DNA of 64,000 nt from Lineus longissimus (Eukaryota; Nemertea; Pilidiophora; Heteronemertea; Lineidae): positions 5,456,001 through 5,520,000 of the forward strand of contig NC_088317.1 of assembly GCF_910592395.1 (NCBI RefSeq), given 5' to 3'. The translations under genes and the position numbers were made by a program. Below the pieces are notes generated by a model. The model saw only the letters and a program-made list of their open reading frames with translations. It did not search any database and was not told the DNA's origin. Shown one piece after another: positions 49,089 through 61,259 of the stretch. Numbering within the stretch: position 1 is the stretch's first letter; the number at the start of each line of letters is the position of its first letter.

Positions 49089-51390
49089 TATATACACGTA
49101 GATTGTTATCATGGTCTTGGCATTTCAAAATCATAAAATGTTATTATAGAAGTCATTGTATGTATATACTGACTTTTCTCTTCAAATATTCTCCACTTAA
49201 TATTCCTATTCTAAAAAAATCATTAGTGGACTGGACAAGGGAAAATTTGAAATTCAAAGCACATCTAACATAACCAGAAAAATTTACCAAGTATGTCTTG
49301 AGAGTGACTAATGAGTGTTCCTGTACATACATGTGGATTATCATAATGGTCTTGGCATTGTTCTTAAAATCAATATCAAAATCAGTTTCATCTCGGAGCT
49401 GGGGGAAGATGAGGTCACAGCAGCCGGCTACTGCTGTGTGAGCAAATGGCTGTATTGATTTGCCTCCGATGACAGATGGTGGTGATAGTGATGTCCTTAG
49501 CAGAGTCATTTGAAAATTGTGGAATGTCAACCTCGTTTTGTGCAGCTTTGGTTCTGGAGTGGGGGGCCATGGTGTGAATTAGAGAGTTGGTTTTTACTTC
49601 TAGATCTGTCTGTCAGTTGTTTTTTCAGGGGGAATTCTCCTCGTTAATCTTGAACCCGTTTTAAAAAATAAGTATGAAAATTCCACCTTGATTTTGGGCC
49701 TATCCCAGTGTCCTCCAGGGTTGTTGATTTAGAAATGATTATGGCCGATCTGTACAGGGCGTCTCAAAAAAGATATTGAAATTGATTTGCATGGCCCACC
49801 TCATCCAGGCTCTCTTTGTTTGTATCACTTCATTCTCTAACAAAAAGAACTTTGTAACAAATGTGATTTGCATTGTCAAAGATGTTTGGGTCTACATGTG
49901 CCAGCTCAGCCTCTCAAAGACGTTGGGGGTCAACATCTGCCAGCCTCCACCTTCAGGTGTCTGTATTCCAGGCCAAGAGGAGCATTCCTATAGTGTGATT
50001 AGCCAGCTCATTAGGCTTATTCTTTAATTACATATGTATATACTCCATTGCTTTTACCTGTCTTGAGTAATCGTGGGGGTAATAGGTTATCGGCTGGATT
50101 GCTGAGCATAATCTTACTGCAGTATTCGCTAGAAATCTTCTCTAGCAATCCAAGAACTCTATCTTGAGAATTTTGTTGAGAGCACATTGCAGTATCCATA
50201 GATGCCCTGTTCTGTGTACAATAGGCCTACTGTAGCTTACCTTGGAATTGATTATTGATTGTACTTTAGCCTGTTTCTAGTGTTCTATCAACTTGTGCAT
50301 AAATTTGGCATATGATCATATGAAGGCTGGCAAAAACGTGTCAACCTTCCTGCCTAAGTTTAAGAGGAAGAATTCACTCCTTGTACCTCTACACCATTCT
50401 TCGTCTGGCTCAAGGGAAAATTATTCAGCCAATAAACCCAATTGGTGTCTAACTGTTGTGGCACGTGAAAACACTCATCCCACCTTGGGGAGGAATAGGC
50501 CTGCCCCTGGAGCATATCATCAGCAACTGAAGTAAAAGAGGAAACTGGCGGGAACCCAAGTCCCATCCAAAAACCTGATTCTTATTTCAACATGTCTTTC
50601 AAGTCGTCCTCACATCCACGTTTCGTGAGATGTGTGAAAACCTTCAGTGCTACACTCCTTGCAAGCAAGCTTGTGCAAGCCCCAACCACCCTCGCTCATC
50701 AGACAGTAAGGCGTGCTCCTCATTGTCAACAAGACATGACCCCTGCAGGGTCTGAGGTCAGGGATCAGATGGGCGGACAGGTTTAATTGAAGTATTGTGT
50801 TGTGCTCTCAGCGGTTTGGTAAATATGGAGGATTGAACCATTCAAAATTGGTTGAACCATACATGTTACTGTCGAGAGAATATTTTAGGAACCTCCCTTA
50901 GCAACTCAATCAAAGTTTGTACAAGATTCAAATTCTGTAGAGATAGATAGCCTTGGGGACCTATCTTGGTCCAATTGACCATGTCATCATTGTGCTTCCC
51001 TTAGGTATTAACGACATGTATGACCGTTCTTTTTCAGTGTCCAATATCTTTCATCGTCTTTATTTTTAAGGGACATCTATTATTTGTGGAGAATGCAGCT
51101 TCAAACCAAAAGTTGGTGGCAGTGATGGGTCCTTTTGGGGGTTGGGAGGGGGGAGGGGCTCAGAGGAGCTCAGACGAGAGGTGTCCCACTAAGGGAGGTT
51201 CTACTGTATTGAGAAAAATAGTTGTACAGCCTGCACCTTGAAAGCAGTTGATACAGCATGCTTCATGATTTATAATGAAGAGTTCAGGATGATCCTGAAG
51301 TAGTGGTTTTTCCCACCTGTGCTTCCTGAGCCAAGTAAGTGCTATTCAACAAACTTCAAATCTCTCAAACGTGTTCACTTTTAAACCGTA
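49089..51390. other. Intergenic, no gene recognised; possible split MITE-A
   Basis: A MITE-A-like left end ('ggaacctcccttagcaac', about 50887-50904) and right end ('actaagggaggttctactg' before TA, ending 51205) are separated by about 270 bp of unrelated sequence, so these may be ends of an interrupted or different element. No gene is recognised. Confidence 0.4.
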
Positions 51391-51865
51391 CTGTGAAACC
51401 CAGAAATTTTGGGCTGTCTTTTATTTTCCGTATTGCGCACTTGATACACAGGGATGTCAAATTTCTGATTTCAGGCGGATTTCTGACTCTTTTCTCATAA
51501 TAATTGATGCTAAATTTGACTGGATTTGAAAGATCTCTGTCCCAGCCCTCTGTAGTTCTTTGAAGTTTTAAAATTGGACAAAAAATGAGCATTTCAGATG
51601 TATTTTTGTGCAAGAGAGTGCTGATCAAGGAAAAGATTTAAATTGCAAGAAAACGATTTTAGACTTTTTGCTGCAGCTGATTGGCATCCCAGCTTACAGA
51701 TAATCATGAAAACATACATGTATGGTGTGAAAAAGAAAATCTAACTGAAATTACTGTCGTTCAGGATTGTCAAAACGCACAGTCCGGGATTTTCAAAGTA
51801 TGCAACAGTTTTAAATTTTACAAAACCGCAAAATAGGATAGCAGCAATTGATTTTGGGTTTACAG
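51391..51865. mobile_element. TA-flanked MITE (475 bp) with CTGT-AAACCCA ends
   Basis: 'ctgtgaaacccagaaattt' directly after TA (51389-51390) pairs imperfectly with 'aattgattttgggtttacag' directly before TA (51866-51867). Further inside, 'ttattttccgtattgcg' pairs loosely with 'aaccgcaaaataggat'. Non-coding. Confidence 0.65.
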
Positions 51866-52607
51866 TATCTTGCGGTTAGCTCTCAGGTGAAGACTTGAAA
51901 TGTTTTCGGAATTTTGATTGGAATCTTTTGGTTGAAATTGGTTCAGATCAGGTTGTCTCGTGGCAAAAAAAGTGGCTACCTGGTCTCGCCAATTTGATCT
52001 ACAATAGGATCGTCTCGGTGTTGATTTGAGGGGCAATCATCATTCAAACTATCAATGCTTAAAATGTTCAAGAGCTTTCTCTCTCTTCATGCAGTACTGG
52101 AGTCTTGATCATGATTTGTTAGGCAGATTCTGTCAGATAGTGTCAGGTGATACACATTGATAGGAGTACGCCAGGTTTTTTGGATCCGTATCCAAAAGAA
52201 GAAGGATTTCAAATTACTTTTGTTACTTTCTTTGTTGATGTTAAATGACTCCACTTTGCACTCTGATGATGATGACTCCGTAAGCCCAAAAAGGCATTTC
52301 AAAAGTAAAACAGGTTTATAAAAATATGTAGTTCTGCTTGTCTAAGATGTTTTTCCAGATTTTCTGGTAAGGTCTATGGACCTTTGACTTTACCTGACAG
52401 TTATGCAGTGTCTTGCAATGTGGCTGCCTAACAGGTTGGCATCCTTGGACCCAGAGGACAATGTAGAAATACATTATATTATTTCAGTGCTGGGCTATTT
52501 GACTTGTGTTCTAGACATGTAGTATGTCTTCTATTCTAATTGCTATTCTCTTCAACGTATTCAAGTTTGCCAATATCCGAAATGAGAATTTCTCTCTTTT
52601 ATTTTAG

Positions 52608-52635
52608 GCAAGGAAGAATGGCTCAAGGACACTGA
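52608..52635 (+). pseudogene. Mtl: Relic copy of the Mtl start site (acceptor, ATG and five codons)
   Basis: 'tttattttag' followed by 'gcaaggaagaatggctcaag' and 'gacactga' closely matches the true start 'gtaggtcaaagaatggcgca' and 'aggtcac'. It encodes MAQGH, the same first five residues as Mtl, then an immediate TGA. Acceptor and start are intact but the frame is closed. Confidence 0.65.
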
Positions 52636-52768
52636 CCTGACAGAAACCTCACATGACATGTCAAAGTGGCAAGTGCCACATTGACCCTAATGAAGTGTGT
52701 GTGTGCTTGACCAGTTTCCTGTCAATGCTACCGCATGACCTGTACAAGTTGAAAGACAAATTCTGTGT

Positions 52769-53335
52769 TGACCTGTTTAGTCAGTTGAGGCATCAGGGTA
52801 AAATAGGCCTGTTACAGGCACTGCTCAACCCACTTAATTAGGTCAACGCAGTTTCAGTCCTGATTTATTGCTCTACATTTTTCCTTCAAATGTATTCTAC
52901 ATGTTCCATTATCTTCAAGTTTTCTTATGTCGTATTCCTCTTTCTCAAGGATAGTTTTCAAGTCAGTTGAGGTGTATCAGTGTAAAATAGGCCTGTTACG
53001 CCCCAAACCTGCTTAATTACATCCACACAGTTTCAGTCCTGATCTGTTTGCTATTAATTTTTCCTTCAACTCTATTCTCCATGTTCTATTCTCGCCAATT
53101 TTCTTATGTCGTATTCCTTTTTCTCGTTTTAGGTCAAAGAATAGTTTTCAAGTCAGTTGAGGTGTATCAGTGTAAAATAGGCCTGTTACCGGAACCCCAA
53201 ACCTGCTTTATAACATCCACTCAGTTTCTGTCCTGATCTGTTTGCTATACATTTTTCCTTCAAATGTATTCTACATGTTCTGTTATCGTCAAGTTTTCTT
53301 ATGTCGTATTCCTCTTTCTCGTTGTAGGTCAAAGA
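52769..53335 (+). repeat. Three tandem copies (about 182-195 bp) ending at the Mtl start exon
   Basis: Copies begin near 52769, 52951 and 53141. Each holds 'tcagttgagg', 'gtaaaataggcctgttac', 'cagtttcagtcctgat', a pyrimidine-rich run and 'ttttcttatgtcgtattcct'. Each copy ends at the site of the splice acceptor and start codon. Copy 1 lost them ('ctcaaggatag'), copy 2 keeps the acceptor but has ATA instead of ATG ('ttttaggtcaaagaatag'), and copy 3 runs into the real exon ('gttgtaggtcaaagaatgg'). Confidence 0.9.
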
Positions 53336-56300
53336 ATGGCGCAAGGTCACCCGATAAAGTGTGTGGTGGTTGGCGACGGGACAGTCGGCAAGACTTGTAT
53401 GTTGATATCATACACGACCGATAGTTTCCCCGAGGAATACGTGCCTACGGTGTAAGTACACCATCTTTGATTGATTGAACCTCATGCTGAAATGATAATG
53501 ATATTAACAAGAATAAGTTCTTATAAGGAGCTTTTCCAGGTTTCCCTGCTCAAAGTGCTTAGGGATACCATTAGGCATTACCATATAGTGTAATTGATTT
53601 AGGTAACCGGAAAAACGCCGACCGACCGACCGACCGACCGACCGACCGACCTTCCAAACTACCAACCCAAGGAGTTTCGTAGTTGAGTCGCAGGTCTCAT
53701 AAGTCAATGTGATATATCCAATCCATGATAGCAGGTCACGTGAAATGAAATTGTAAACAAGCGCACGTGCGCTGGTCAAATGACAACAAAGTTGCAGTTC
53801 ATGCATTGCATCGGTCGAGACACTCGAGTAGAAAAACTACAGTGCATAGATTAGGCCCAAATCATGTTTTTATATCCACCGACCATGTAGACAAAGCATA
53901 TCTTTAGAGTATCGTTATCAGTTCCTTACCGCGTGGGCTCGTTTTCCCGGTATAATTGACTGGAGATGCTGCTGTCAGACACGTCGGACTCCATCACGTC
54001 CATTACGCTGGGCACTACACAGATACATGTGCTATAGAGAAGCGAAAGGGATACTGCATATGACGGTAGGTTGGCAGGTCAGTCGGTCGGTCGGTCGGCG
54101 TTTTTCCGGTTACCGGGCTATGAGGCGCGAATGGGATGCCGTAAGTGAGGTTGTCAGAGTCGGCGAGTAGGTCGGTCGGTCGGTCGGTCGGTCGGCGTTT
54201 TTCCGGTTACCATTGATTTATAATGATAATGTTGTCCAGAGGTCAGACTCTTTGTACCTTATGCTCAAATAGTGCATTGATTAGTGATAGATATTGTCCA
54301 CTGTTCTGACCACCAGCTGCCAGCCTGCCTGTAAATGCTGGGACAGGTGAAATAGAGGAGCTACTAGGCTCTGGTTGGCAGCCCAGTACACATTCTATTC
54401 TATATTTCTTCCGCTGGCGTAAAGTTCAAGTTAAGGTTTAGGGTTTATAGTCTGATATCAACTACGACATAGGTTATCATCCAACTTTACACGTTAACCC
54501 GGTGTGTCCTGAAACCTTAGACCTCAGATGACCTGCTAAACCAGTGCTACAATCTGAGCATTTCTGACCGGCGTAGTAGTCCAACGAATCCACTAGGGGG
54601 CGTAGTCACTTGTGTACCTTTCCGGCCTCATTTGGGCCTCGAGTTTTAGACCAGAAAGTCAAACGATTTGAAATGATGATGGCAAGACCAATCGCGTCTC
54701 AAGAGATCTATACAATCGTTGTGACGTCACTTACTGGCTCTGTTAGTTGATCACTTTAAAACATCACATGTGACATCCCTTCAGTTTCGTCAAGATGCAA
54801 AATAGGAGAATCTCTCACGTCTTGCACTTCACGCTTCATGAAAAATACTCGCGATTTACATTTTCAGCTTTGATAACTATACAGCTCCGATGATTGTAGA
54901 TAGTATACCAGTGAGCCTCGGGTTGTGGGATACAGCCGGACAAGAAGACTATGATCGACTTCGACCGCTTTCTTATCCTCAGGTTGGTCACTTAACCTGC
55001 ATTATACTTCATCTGATAGATAGATTTTGAATGAAATCCTGTTAGCATTGGAGCAGATGTCCACCTAGCCTGTTGTGGATTATGTGGCAGAAGTATTAAA
55101 AGAGGTGAACTTTCTACATGCGTGTTTCGAATTCACTCAACTGCGATTTGAGACTCTTCATGTCTGTTTGAGGAGTAGATTTAGACCTGTACAGTCAGTT
55201 ATAGCCCAATTGCAAATCGGCGTCATCATCTGCCAATCTGGAACTCTTCCTGGGTGTTGGCTCCGGTTGTTGCCTTCGGGTGGTTGTTCCAGTACCTTTT
55301 CATATTTGTTCAGTATCACAGTCCAACTGCCAAATCACTGGACCATCTCTTTCTTCTAAGTTCCCGTGTCAGTGCATGTTCTCAATCTCATAGTCCTTCG
55401 TTAGTGGAGAGACAGTGCATGTACATGTAAGGTTAATTCGACAAAGACGCAGAGATTTGAAATAGCACTTGCTGGAGTCAAAACAACAAGGAGTGCAACC
55501 CCCAGGTTATCAGATCTGTAGCTGGTGCTTCGTTTCTGTTTCATCTGAAAATGTTCTAATGCTAGTTTCCTTGCGTTTCAGACGGATGTATTTTTGATAT
55601 GTTATAGTGTAATAAGTCCTTCATCGTTTGAAAATGTGACGACAAAATGGTATCCTGAGATTAAGCACCACTGCCCTGATGCTCCTATATTAGTAGTAGG
55701 TAGGTATGCTGGACAAGTTTTCAATGATCAGACTTGGCCATTTCAAGTACCTGGGGAGCACGGTGGCACACGGGTTGGCCATGTGATCGGGAGGCCCGGT
55801 TTCAAAACTCGGCCGGTGCCACTTTGCAACTCTCAACTGGCCTGTAATGTTCTTGCGTGCGCTAGATTGTGGCTGCCCTTGGTTCTCCAGAAACACTCCA
55901 CGCTCTGACTGTTCGAGGGATACTTTCTACAACATAACGAATGTTAAACGGGGAGATATATGTACCGTAGCACAATTGGTGAATAATTAAACTAAGCAGG
56001 GGTGTAGATAACATTACAATCTCCAGTGGCATCTGCCTTGGCCGACACCTCTCTCTAAGGAGGTTAGTCATAGTGGTGGACCCAAATTGACTGTTTCCAT
56101 TCAATTGACCACTCCAATCAGAAGATCTCTCCATGAAGGACAGCAGTTGTCAGTCTAGAGGGTGTCCTTTAGGGAGGTTCTAATGTATGGTCTTAAATTC
56201 CTACACGGTCCACTTACACCACCAAACTATAGACTCCAAAAAGAGCTCCTCGCTGCATCTTCTTTTCGTCTCAACATCATGAACGGTATCTCGGTTCAGG

Positions 56301-57190
56301 GATCTTATCAGTTGCATTTCTAACTAGTCATATTTTTCATTTTCTAGGCACTAAAATAGATCTTCGAGAAGATAAGGATGCAGTATGTGCGTTAGTGTCG
56401 CAAGGCTTGTCACCAATAAAACGAGAGCAGGGAATTAAATTAGCATCTAAAATACGTGCGGTAAAATATATGGAATGTTCAGCCCTGACGCAGCGGGGAT
56501 TAAAACAGGTGAGTGATGAAATTCAATTACCAAGGTTAAGAAAAATACAGTGCTCTTCCAAGGGGAACATACTTGAATGGCTGTGATGTCTCAGAATCTT
56601 GGTTAGCTGTCCTTGGCGAGCTTCAGAAAGTGAATGCCGTCCTACTCTCGTGTGCTTAACTTCAATGAATAATTGTGAAAAATCTGTTGAACTAAAATCT
56701 TTGAAAAGTGTGTCTGGTCTAGGTATCAAGGAGGACTGCATTATACAGTAGAACAGACATTAATTCTTAACCCTGACAACAGCCTGGCATTTACAGTATA
56801 GTGCACTTTACAAGTGACTTACTTCAGCGTTCTGAGATGAAAAGGAAGTGTAGGCCATGGCGAGACAACCCATGTGAAGCTCCAATGGTGAAATGATTTT
56901 CCAAAACGAACGTGGTCTCTATCTTTAGCCTACATGTAATGCAACTATCAGTGGGTGTTTGTAAACTGTCTTTTCAGGGATATGACACACGATATGACTT
57001 ACAAATAATCCCTAAGCGTCAAAACTTTCAAGAAAAGCGGTGTTGTTTACAAGGAGAGTGCATGATGTGCATTGATTTCTCCAAGCATTTGACAAACTTC
57101 TTTATTTTGCAGGTTTTTGATGAGGCGGTTCGAGCCGTGTTAATGCCCCAACCAACCCCCAAACCACCCAGGAAGTGCGCAGTATTATGA
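53336..57190 (+). CDS. Mtl: Rac-like Rho GTPase, Mtl/Mig-2 type
   Basis: Coding exons 53336-53451, 54868-54982, 55582-55699, 56348-56508 and 57113-57190 join in phases 2, 0, 1 and 0 to give 195 residues, about the length of insect Mtl. All G boxes are intact: GDGTVGKT (13-20), effector loop [28 protein letters not shown] with catalytic Gln64, TKID (118-121) and ECSAL. Mtl/Mig-2 signatures rather than Rac1 include [32 protein letters not shown] and [20 protein letters not shown]. The tail [10 protein letters not shown] is a CaaX box; final Leu predicts geranylgeranylation. The polybasic stretch is weaker than in insect Mtl. The family controls actin, cell migration and axon guidance alongside Rac. 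The exon has a splice acceptor eight bases before ATG, so non-coding 5' exons lie upstream. Confidence 0.95.
53602..54211. mobile_element. Mutator-like MITE (610 bp) with 9-bp target duplication, Mtl intron 1
   Basis: Begins 'ggtaaccggaaaaacgccga' then (ccga)n, and ends with the inverse '(tcgg)n cgtttttccggttacc'. The flanks are the perfect 9-bp duplication ATTGATTTA (53593-53601 and 54212-54220). 9-bp duplications with long terminal repeats are typical of Mutator-like elements. A second copy of the right terminus sits inside at about 54077-54115. No transposase is encoded. Confidence 0.92.
55750..55830 (+). mobile_element. Possible tRNA-like SINE relic (Mtl intron 3)
   Basis: 'ggtggcacacgggttggcc' (A-box-like), then 'cccggtttcaaaactcgg' (degenerate B box), closing with 'ccggtgccac' that pairs with 'ggtggcac'. 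Only weakly supported. Confidence 0.35.
56041..56185 (-). repeat. MITE-A copy 9 (Mtl intron 3)
   Basis: 'gacacctctctctaagg', 'attgactgtttccattcaat', 'ggacagcagttgtcagtc' and the right end 'gaggttctaatg' before TA. The left terminus is eroded. Confidence 0.8.
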
Positions 57191-60100
57191 CCTCCTCCCT
57201 TGGTACTACGCTATCAAGATCCGACACTGTGCCGACTCTAGTTCAATTCACAGACTGCTTCAAAGGTGGCGCTTTGGGCGTGTGTTTTTTGCAGACTTGG
57301 TCGCCCAGCCCGTGACGGAACGGCAATCTTGCTCCAGGAGCCTCTGTTCAGTAATTAAATGTGCCTCTTATGCCACTGACAACTACTTCTGCTACCACCA
57401 GATGTCTCACTGTATCAGATTTGCAAATTCTGATTTCACCGAAGCTGGTTTTACAACTTTCAGCCGTGAATTAAGATCAAATCAGCTCGAGTGGATTTAC
57501 CCGCCAATTCAATTGAACCTCAGGTATATGTTGGTGCAGACTGATTATTTGGATGTATTCACTGGAGGATTAGACAACGCATTGTGTGTGGCTGTGGAAA
57601 TTCTCCACCAGTCCATCATATAATTGAACAGCGGTGAAGAAAGTAACTGGGCAGAATTCCTGCTCTTAGCACTGCATCACTGTCGAGTGAATATATACAT
57701 TATACACTGTATACATTTACATGTTGGGAGTCGATATGAAAGACTCTTTAAATTTCATCCAGTTAAAAAACTAAAAGTGTAAAGCATGTACAGATATGTT
57801 TATGTGCATAACAGTACACGTGACAATGTACGAGAAAGTGTGCTTTAGCAGGTGAGCAGGAGGCCATTTTTTAAAAATGCTGCAAAGTATACATATGATA
57901 AATAATTGTAAAAAACCGAGAAAATCTTCTATGGTACTGTTTAAAATGATCGCAGCTATCCAAAAAGTCCCAAGTCATGTTTGGTGAATTTTCGCTTCTG
58001 TGAAATTGGATGAAATTTGAAGGGTCTTGCATATCATTTCCCAACATGTAGATGTAATGTATATAGTGTGTATGTATTTCCATGTGAGATTGATTGCATC
58101 CAATTCTAAAATATCTGGATTTAGAACGAACCGCACATTACAGTGTAAATGTATTATGCGCAAACGAAGCCTCGTTTTGAAGTCGGCGGTTACGGTTGGG
58201 CAACCTAACTGCCTGGGTTGGTGCAAAATGTGGAAGCTGGTGAGACAACCAATACCTCCAGTATCAATTTCTTAAATAAGTGTCTGGGCGGCCAGGTCTG
58301 TTGCTTCCTAACTTCAATGTTTAAGACTCATATGTGCTTGTAATCTTGATGAAATGTATTCAGTTTTTTACTGGGTTTGGAGCAGAGGATTATTTTTGGA
58401 CATTGTGTGATAAAATCACTCTTGGCTCCTGTTGTAGTATTCGTGGTAAGATTTGCAATCTCATGAAAAATACAACGGAGCCGTATTTATTTGGTGTTGG
58501 GCCTGTTGGGTGGGATTATGTAAAAATGCGATCATAAGACAATAGATGTGGGAATATTTGTAAAGGGATCAACGGAATTATTCCAATACTGATTGTATTT
58601 TGTTGAAGTTATATCCAGATTTTTCTCAAAAAGAGTCACATTGCGACTGTCTCAAAAAGTAGGGTTGATGTTGTAGTGAAAATTCTTTAGCACAGAGCAT
58701 CCTATGGAAGATTTAGGAGGAACTTCAGTGATAGAAATTAAGAAATTATGAACTTTCCTGTTATGCCGTAATTAGGAGAAGATAAAAGAATTCTATGAAA
58801 ATTGTTCTGTGCCATGCGTGATCTGGAAGGCGTCCAGTATCTGTAACTACATAGTACATGTACACCCTAGAGAATAAGTTGCCCATATTGCCGATAATCA
58901 GGCAAGTCTTCCAGCTTGCCGAGCGTACCTCAGAATTGAGTGCGTATGATGTTATATTGTCAATGTTACCAGATAGACACAGGTAATTTTGCCTGTTTCT
59001 TGTGATGCAGACATTCTCCCAGGGCTCAATCAGCACTGTCCCAGGCAGGTTGCCCGGTTAATAGTTAGAAGCCCTGCCTTGAATGCCCAAGACGATAAGA
59101 TTATCGGCACGCTTGGGAACGGATTCTCCAGGGAGTTCTAGTTGTAAGCGGTGTTTATCTACTGTGTGCTTGGATTGCCAGTTGTCATGGCAATGAGAAG
59201 CACAGGAGATGCCATTGGCTTGGAGTTGTCGAAGGCTTTCAAAGTTCTCCATTGTATGTAGTTGTCAGTAAAAGAATTATGGAAGTATTTTTTCTAGTTC
59301 TTGAAATCTGGTATTTTTTTCGTCCCGAGGCATTGATTAAGTTCCACAGCAACTGTCAAATGCTGTATCTACGCGTAATTTCTAAAGTGTCTATATTGTG
59401 GACACATAACAATTTAGAGCAGGTTCATGATGAAATTGTTATCTATGCCATGGTCATCATCCTTTGCTCTGTAAGGGATGGGACCTAAAGACGAGACGCT
59501 TCTAAAGCCATAGGATGAAGATCTGATTAGTTTCACTGGCAACAAAGTTAGGAAGACTTCTTTTTCAAGTTGATGGCTGGCAATTGGTTGATGACCTTGC
59601 ATTACATGATATTGGTTTGATTTATCCAAGCCAGCCAGCAACTTTTTCTCAATTTTTTAAATCCCCTTCCCTAATTAGGCCTACTGTAGACTTAAAAATG
59701 TCAAATTGGGAATTCTATGTTCATGTGCCAACTCAAATTAGACACAAATGTTTGTTTCTAAAAATGCCTAAAAAATTGTTACCTTGGCTTATTGACATTT
59801 AGAGAAGTTCGAAACTGAACTGTAGTTGTAGAAAAGCAGTAGTTTAGTTCTAGATTGTCTGCTTCTGCCTCCTATTGTCAAATGCTGTATCTATGTGTAA
59901 ACGTGCCTCTGATGGATAGGATTTAGTACCTACGTCCCTGCCTCTGATCCGTATGATTTAGTGTGTAGTGAATTCCGGTTTCGGCCTGGAATTGGTGCAA
60001 TCTGCTCCTTTTGGATACACAATGTACATTTATTTTCTGAATTTGGTTTTTATATCATTTAGGCTTTTTATATACATTTTAGCTCTGTTGTGTACTTAGA

Positions 60101-60411
60101 GACGCCAGAGGCTGTGTTTGTGATGGTCATATTTTTTCTCTGAAGGGTTGATGACGAAAGCGAGCTGATTCAATCTCTAGAACGTATTACTTCTGGTAAC
60201 ATCTGTGTAAAACTTTTTTCTACCAACCGGATTAACCCACTCTAGAATTGTTTTAATAGGAACTGTGAATTTTCTAGCTGACTGTTGTCACAGATAAACC
60301 TGGACCATGACTTGGTTGCTGTTGACCATGTGTACTTGTGCAGTTTGTAGTTGTTGCCAACTATGTGTCATACAAATCTTTACCTCACCCGAGGAAAATA
60401 TGACCAGGTAA
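57191..60411 (+). other. Mtl 3' UTR and downstream, no gene recognised
   Basis: Begins as Mtl 3' UTR. No further protein family is recognised. It holds one dispersed repeat at 58927-59025. Confidence 0.45.
58927..59025 (+). repeat. Dispersed repeat, copy 2 (partner at 5.5 kb)
   Basis: Diverged match to 5538-5670. The sequence just left of it ('gataatcaggcaagtcttcc') also resembles the ARF-like 3' UTR tandem units ('atatcaggcaggctttcc'), so the shared element may be longer. Confidence 0.65.
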
Positions 60412-60593
60412 CAGTAGAACCTCTCTATTATTAAAGGACACCCGCGGGACTGGCAAGTGCCGTCCTTAATAGAGAGGTGTCCTGATGAGAGAGGTCAAAT
60501 TGAATGGAAACACCCAGTTTGAGACCAAAACCAGTGTCCTTTATAGAGAGGGTGTCCTTAATAGAGAGGTGTCTGCTAAGGGAGGTTCTGCTG
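60412..60593 (+). repeat. MITE-A copy 10
   Basis: Left CAGTAGAACCTCTCTATT, interior 'gtccttaatagagaggtgtc' twice, 'gtcaaattgaatggaaac', right 'gaggttctgctg' before TA. Full length. Confidence 0.93.
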
Positions 60594-60783
60594 TATTTAC
60601 GTTTCAGGCTTCTCCAATATATTTTTACCAGACGCAACACTCGGATGAAATATGTTTTTATTTTGGCATCAGGGCATGGTTGGTGCCCAAGGACAACAGC
60701 AAGCCATTCAAAATGAGAAAAAAATAATTACACAACTTTTCAATGGCGATCAAGCAAGCAACCTGACTCATGTTGTCCCTGAT

Positions 60784-61259
60784 CACCCTGTGGAATCAGC
60801 TGCAACCTCTTAAAGCATCTCCCACCTCTCTAAGTCATGGCCAACCACCTCTCCGAGCGAATCGAGCCTTGAACTGGAGGCCCTCGAATGGTCCGTACAG
60901 CTTACTGCAACTTCCTCACTGTGGTTTATAGGCTATGCCAAGAGATCCAAGGAGCTATGTTTCGGTTTTTCAACTGAGGTTGCATCTCTGGTTAAAGTTG
61001 AGCTGTTACAGTTGCGAGTATGGGAGAAATCAAAGTCAACTGTCGCGGCCAAAATGCTGAAACCCGTTTTGTACATCGGGTATTTAAAAAGCCTGATCAA
61101 GGCTCCTTGGCATGGCCTTCCTACAGTGCAGAAGCTGCACACCAGTCCATACAAGGACTTTGTTTACAGTCCGAGGCTGGTTTTGCTCGGTGAGGTGGTT
61201 GGTATTGACTCGGAGAGGTGGACGATGCTCGGAGAGGTGGCAGCTGATTCCCCAGGGTG
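60784..61259. mobile_element. Inverted-repeat element (about 476 bp) with CACCCTG ends
   Basis: Arms of about 85 bp. Left 'caccctgtggaatcagctgc', 'aacctctt', 'ccaaccacctctccgagcga'; right, inverted, 'cagctgattccccagggtg', 'gctcggagaggtggcagctg', 'gctcggtgaggtggttgg'. The target duplication is not clear. Open frames inside it are by-products. Confidence 0.82.

Noticed and set aside
49153-49530. 125-codon minus-strand frame
   Set aside because: No family features recognised; likely chance.
52653-52841. 62-codon frame just upstream of Mtl as a separate gene or alternative exon
   Set aside because: It overlaps the relic start copy and the first tandem unit, has no recognised domain, and is not in phase with the Mtl start exon.
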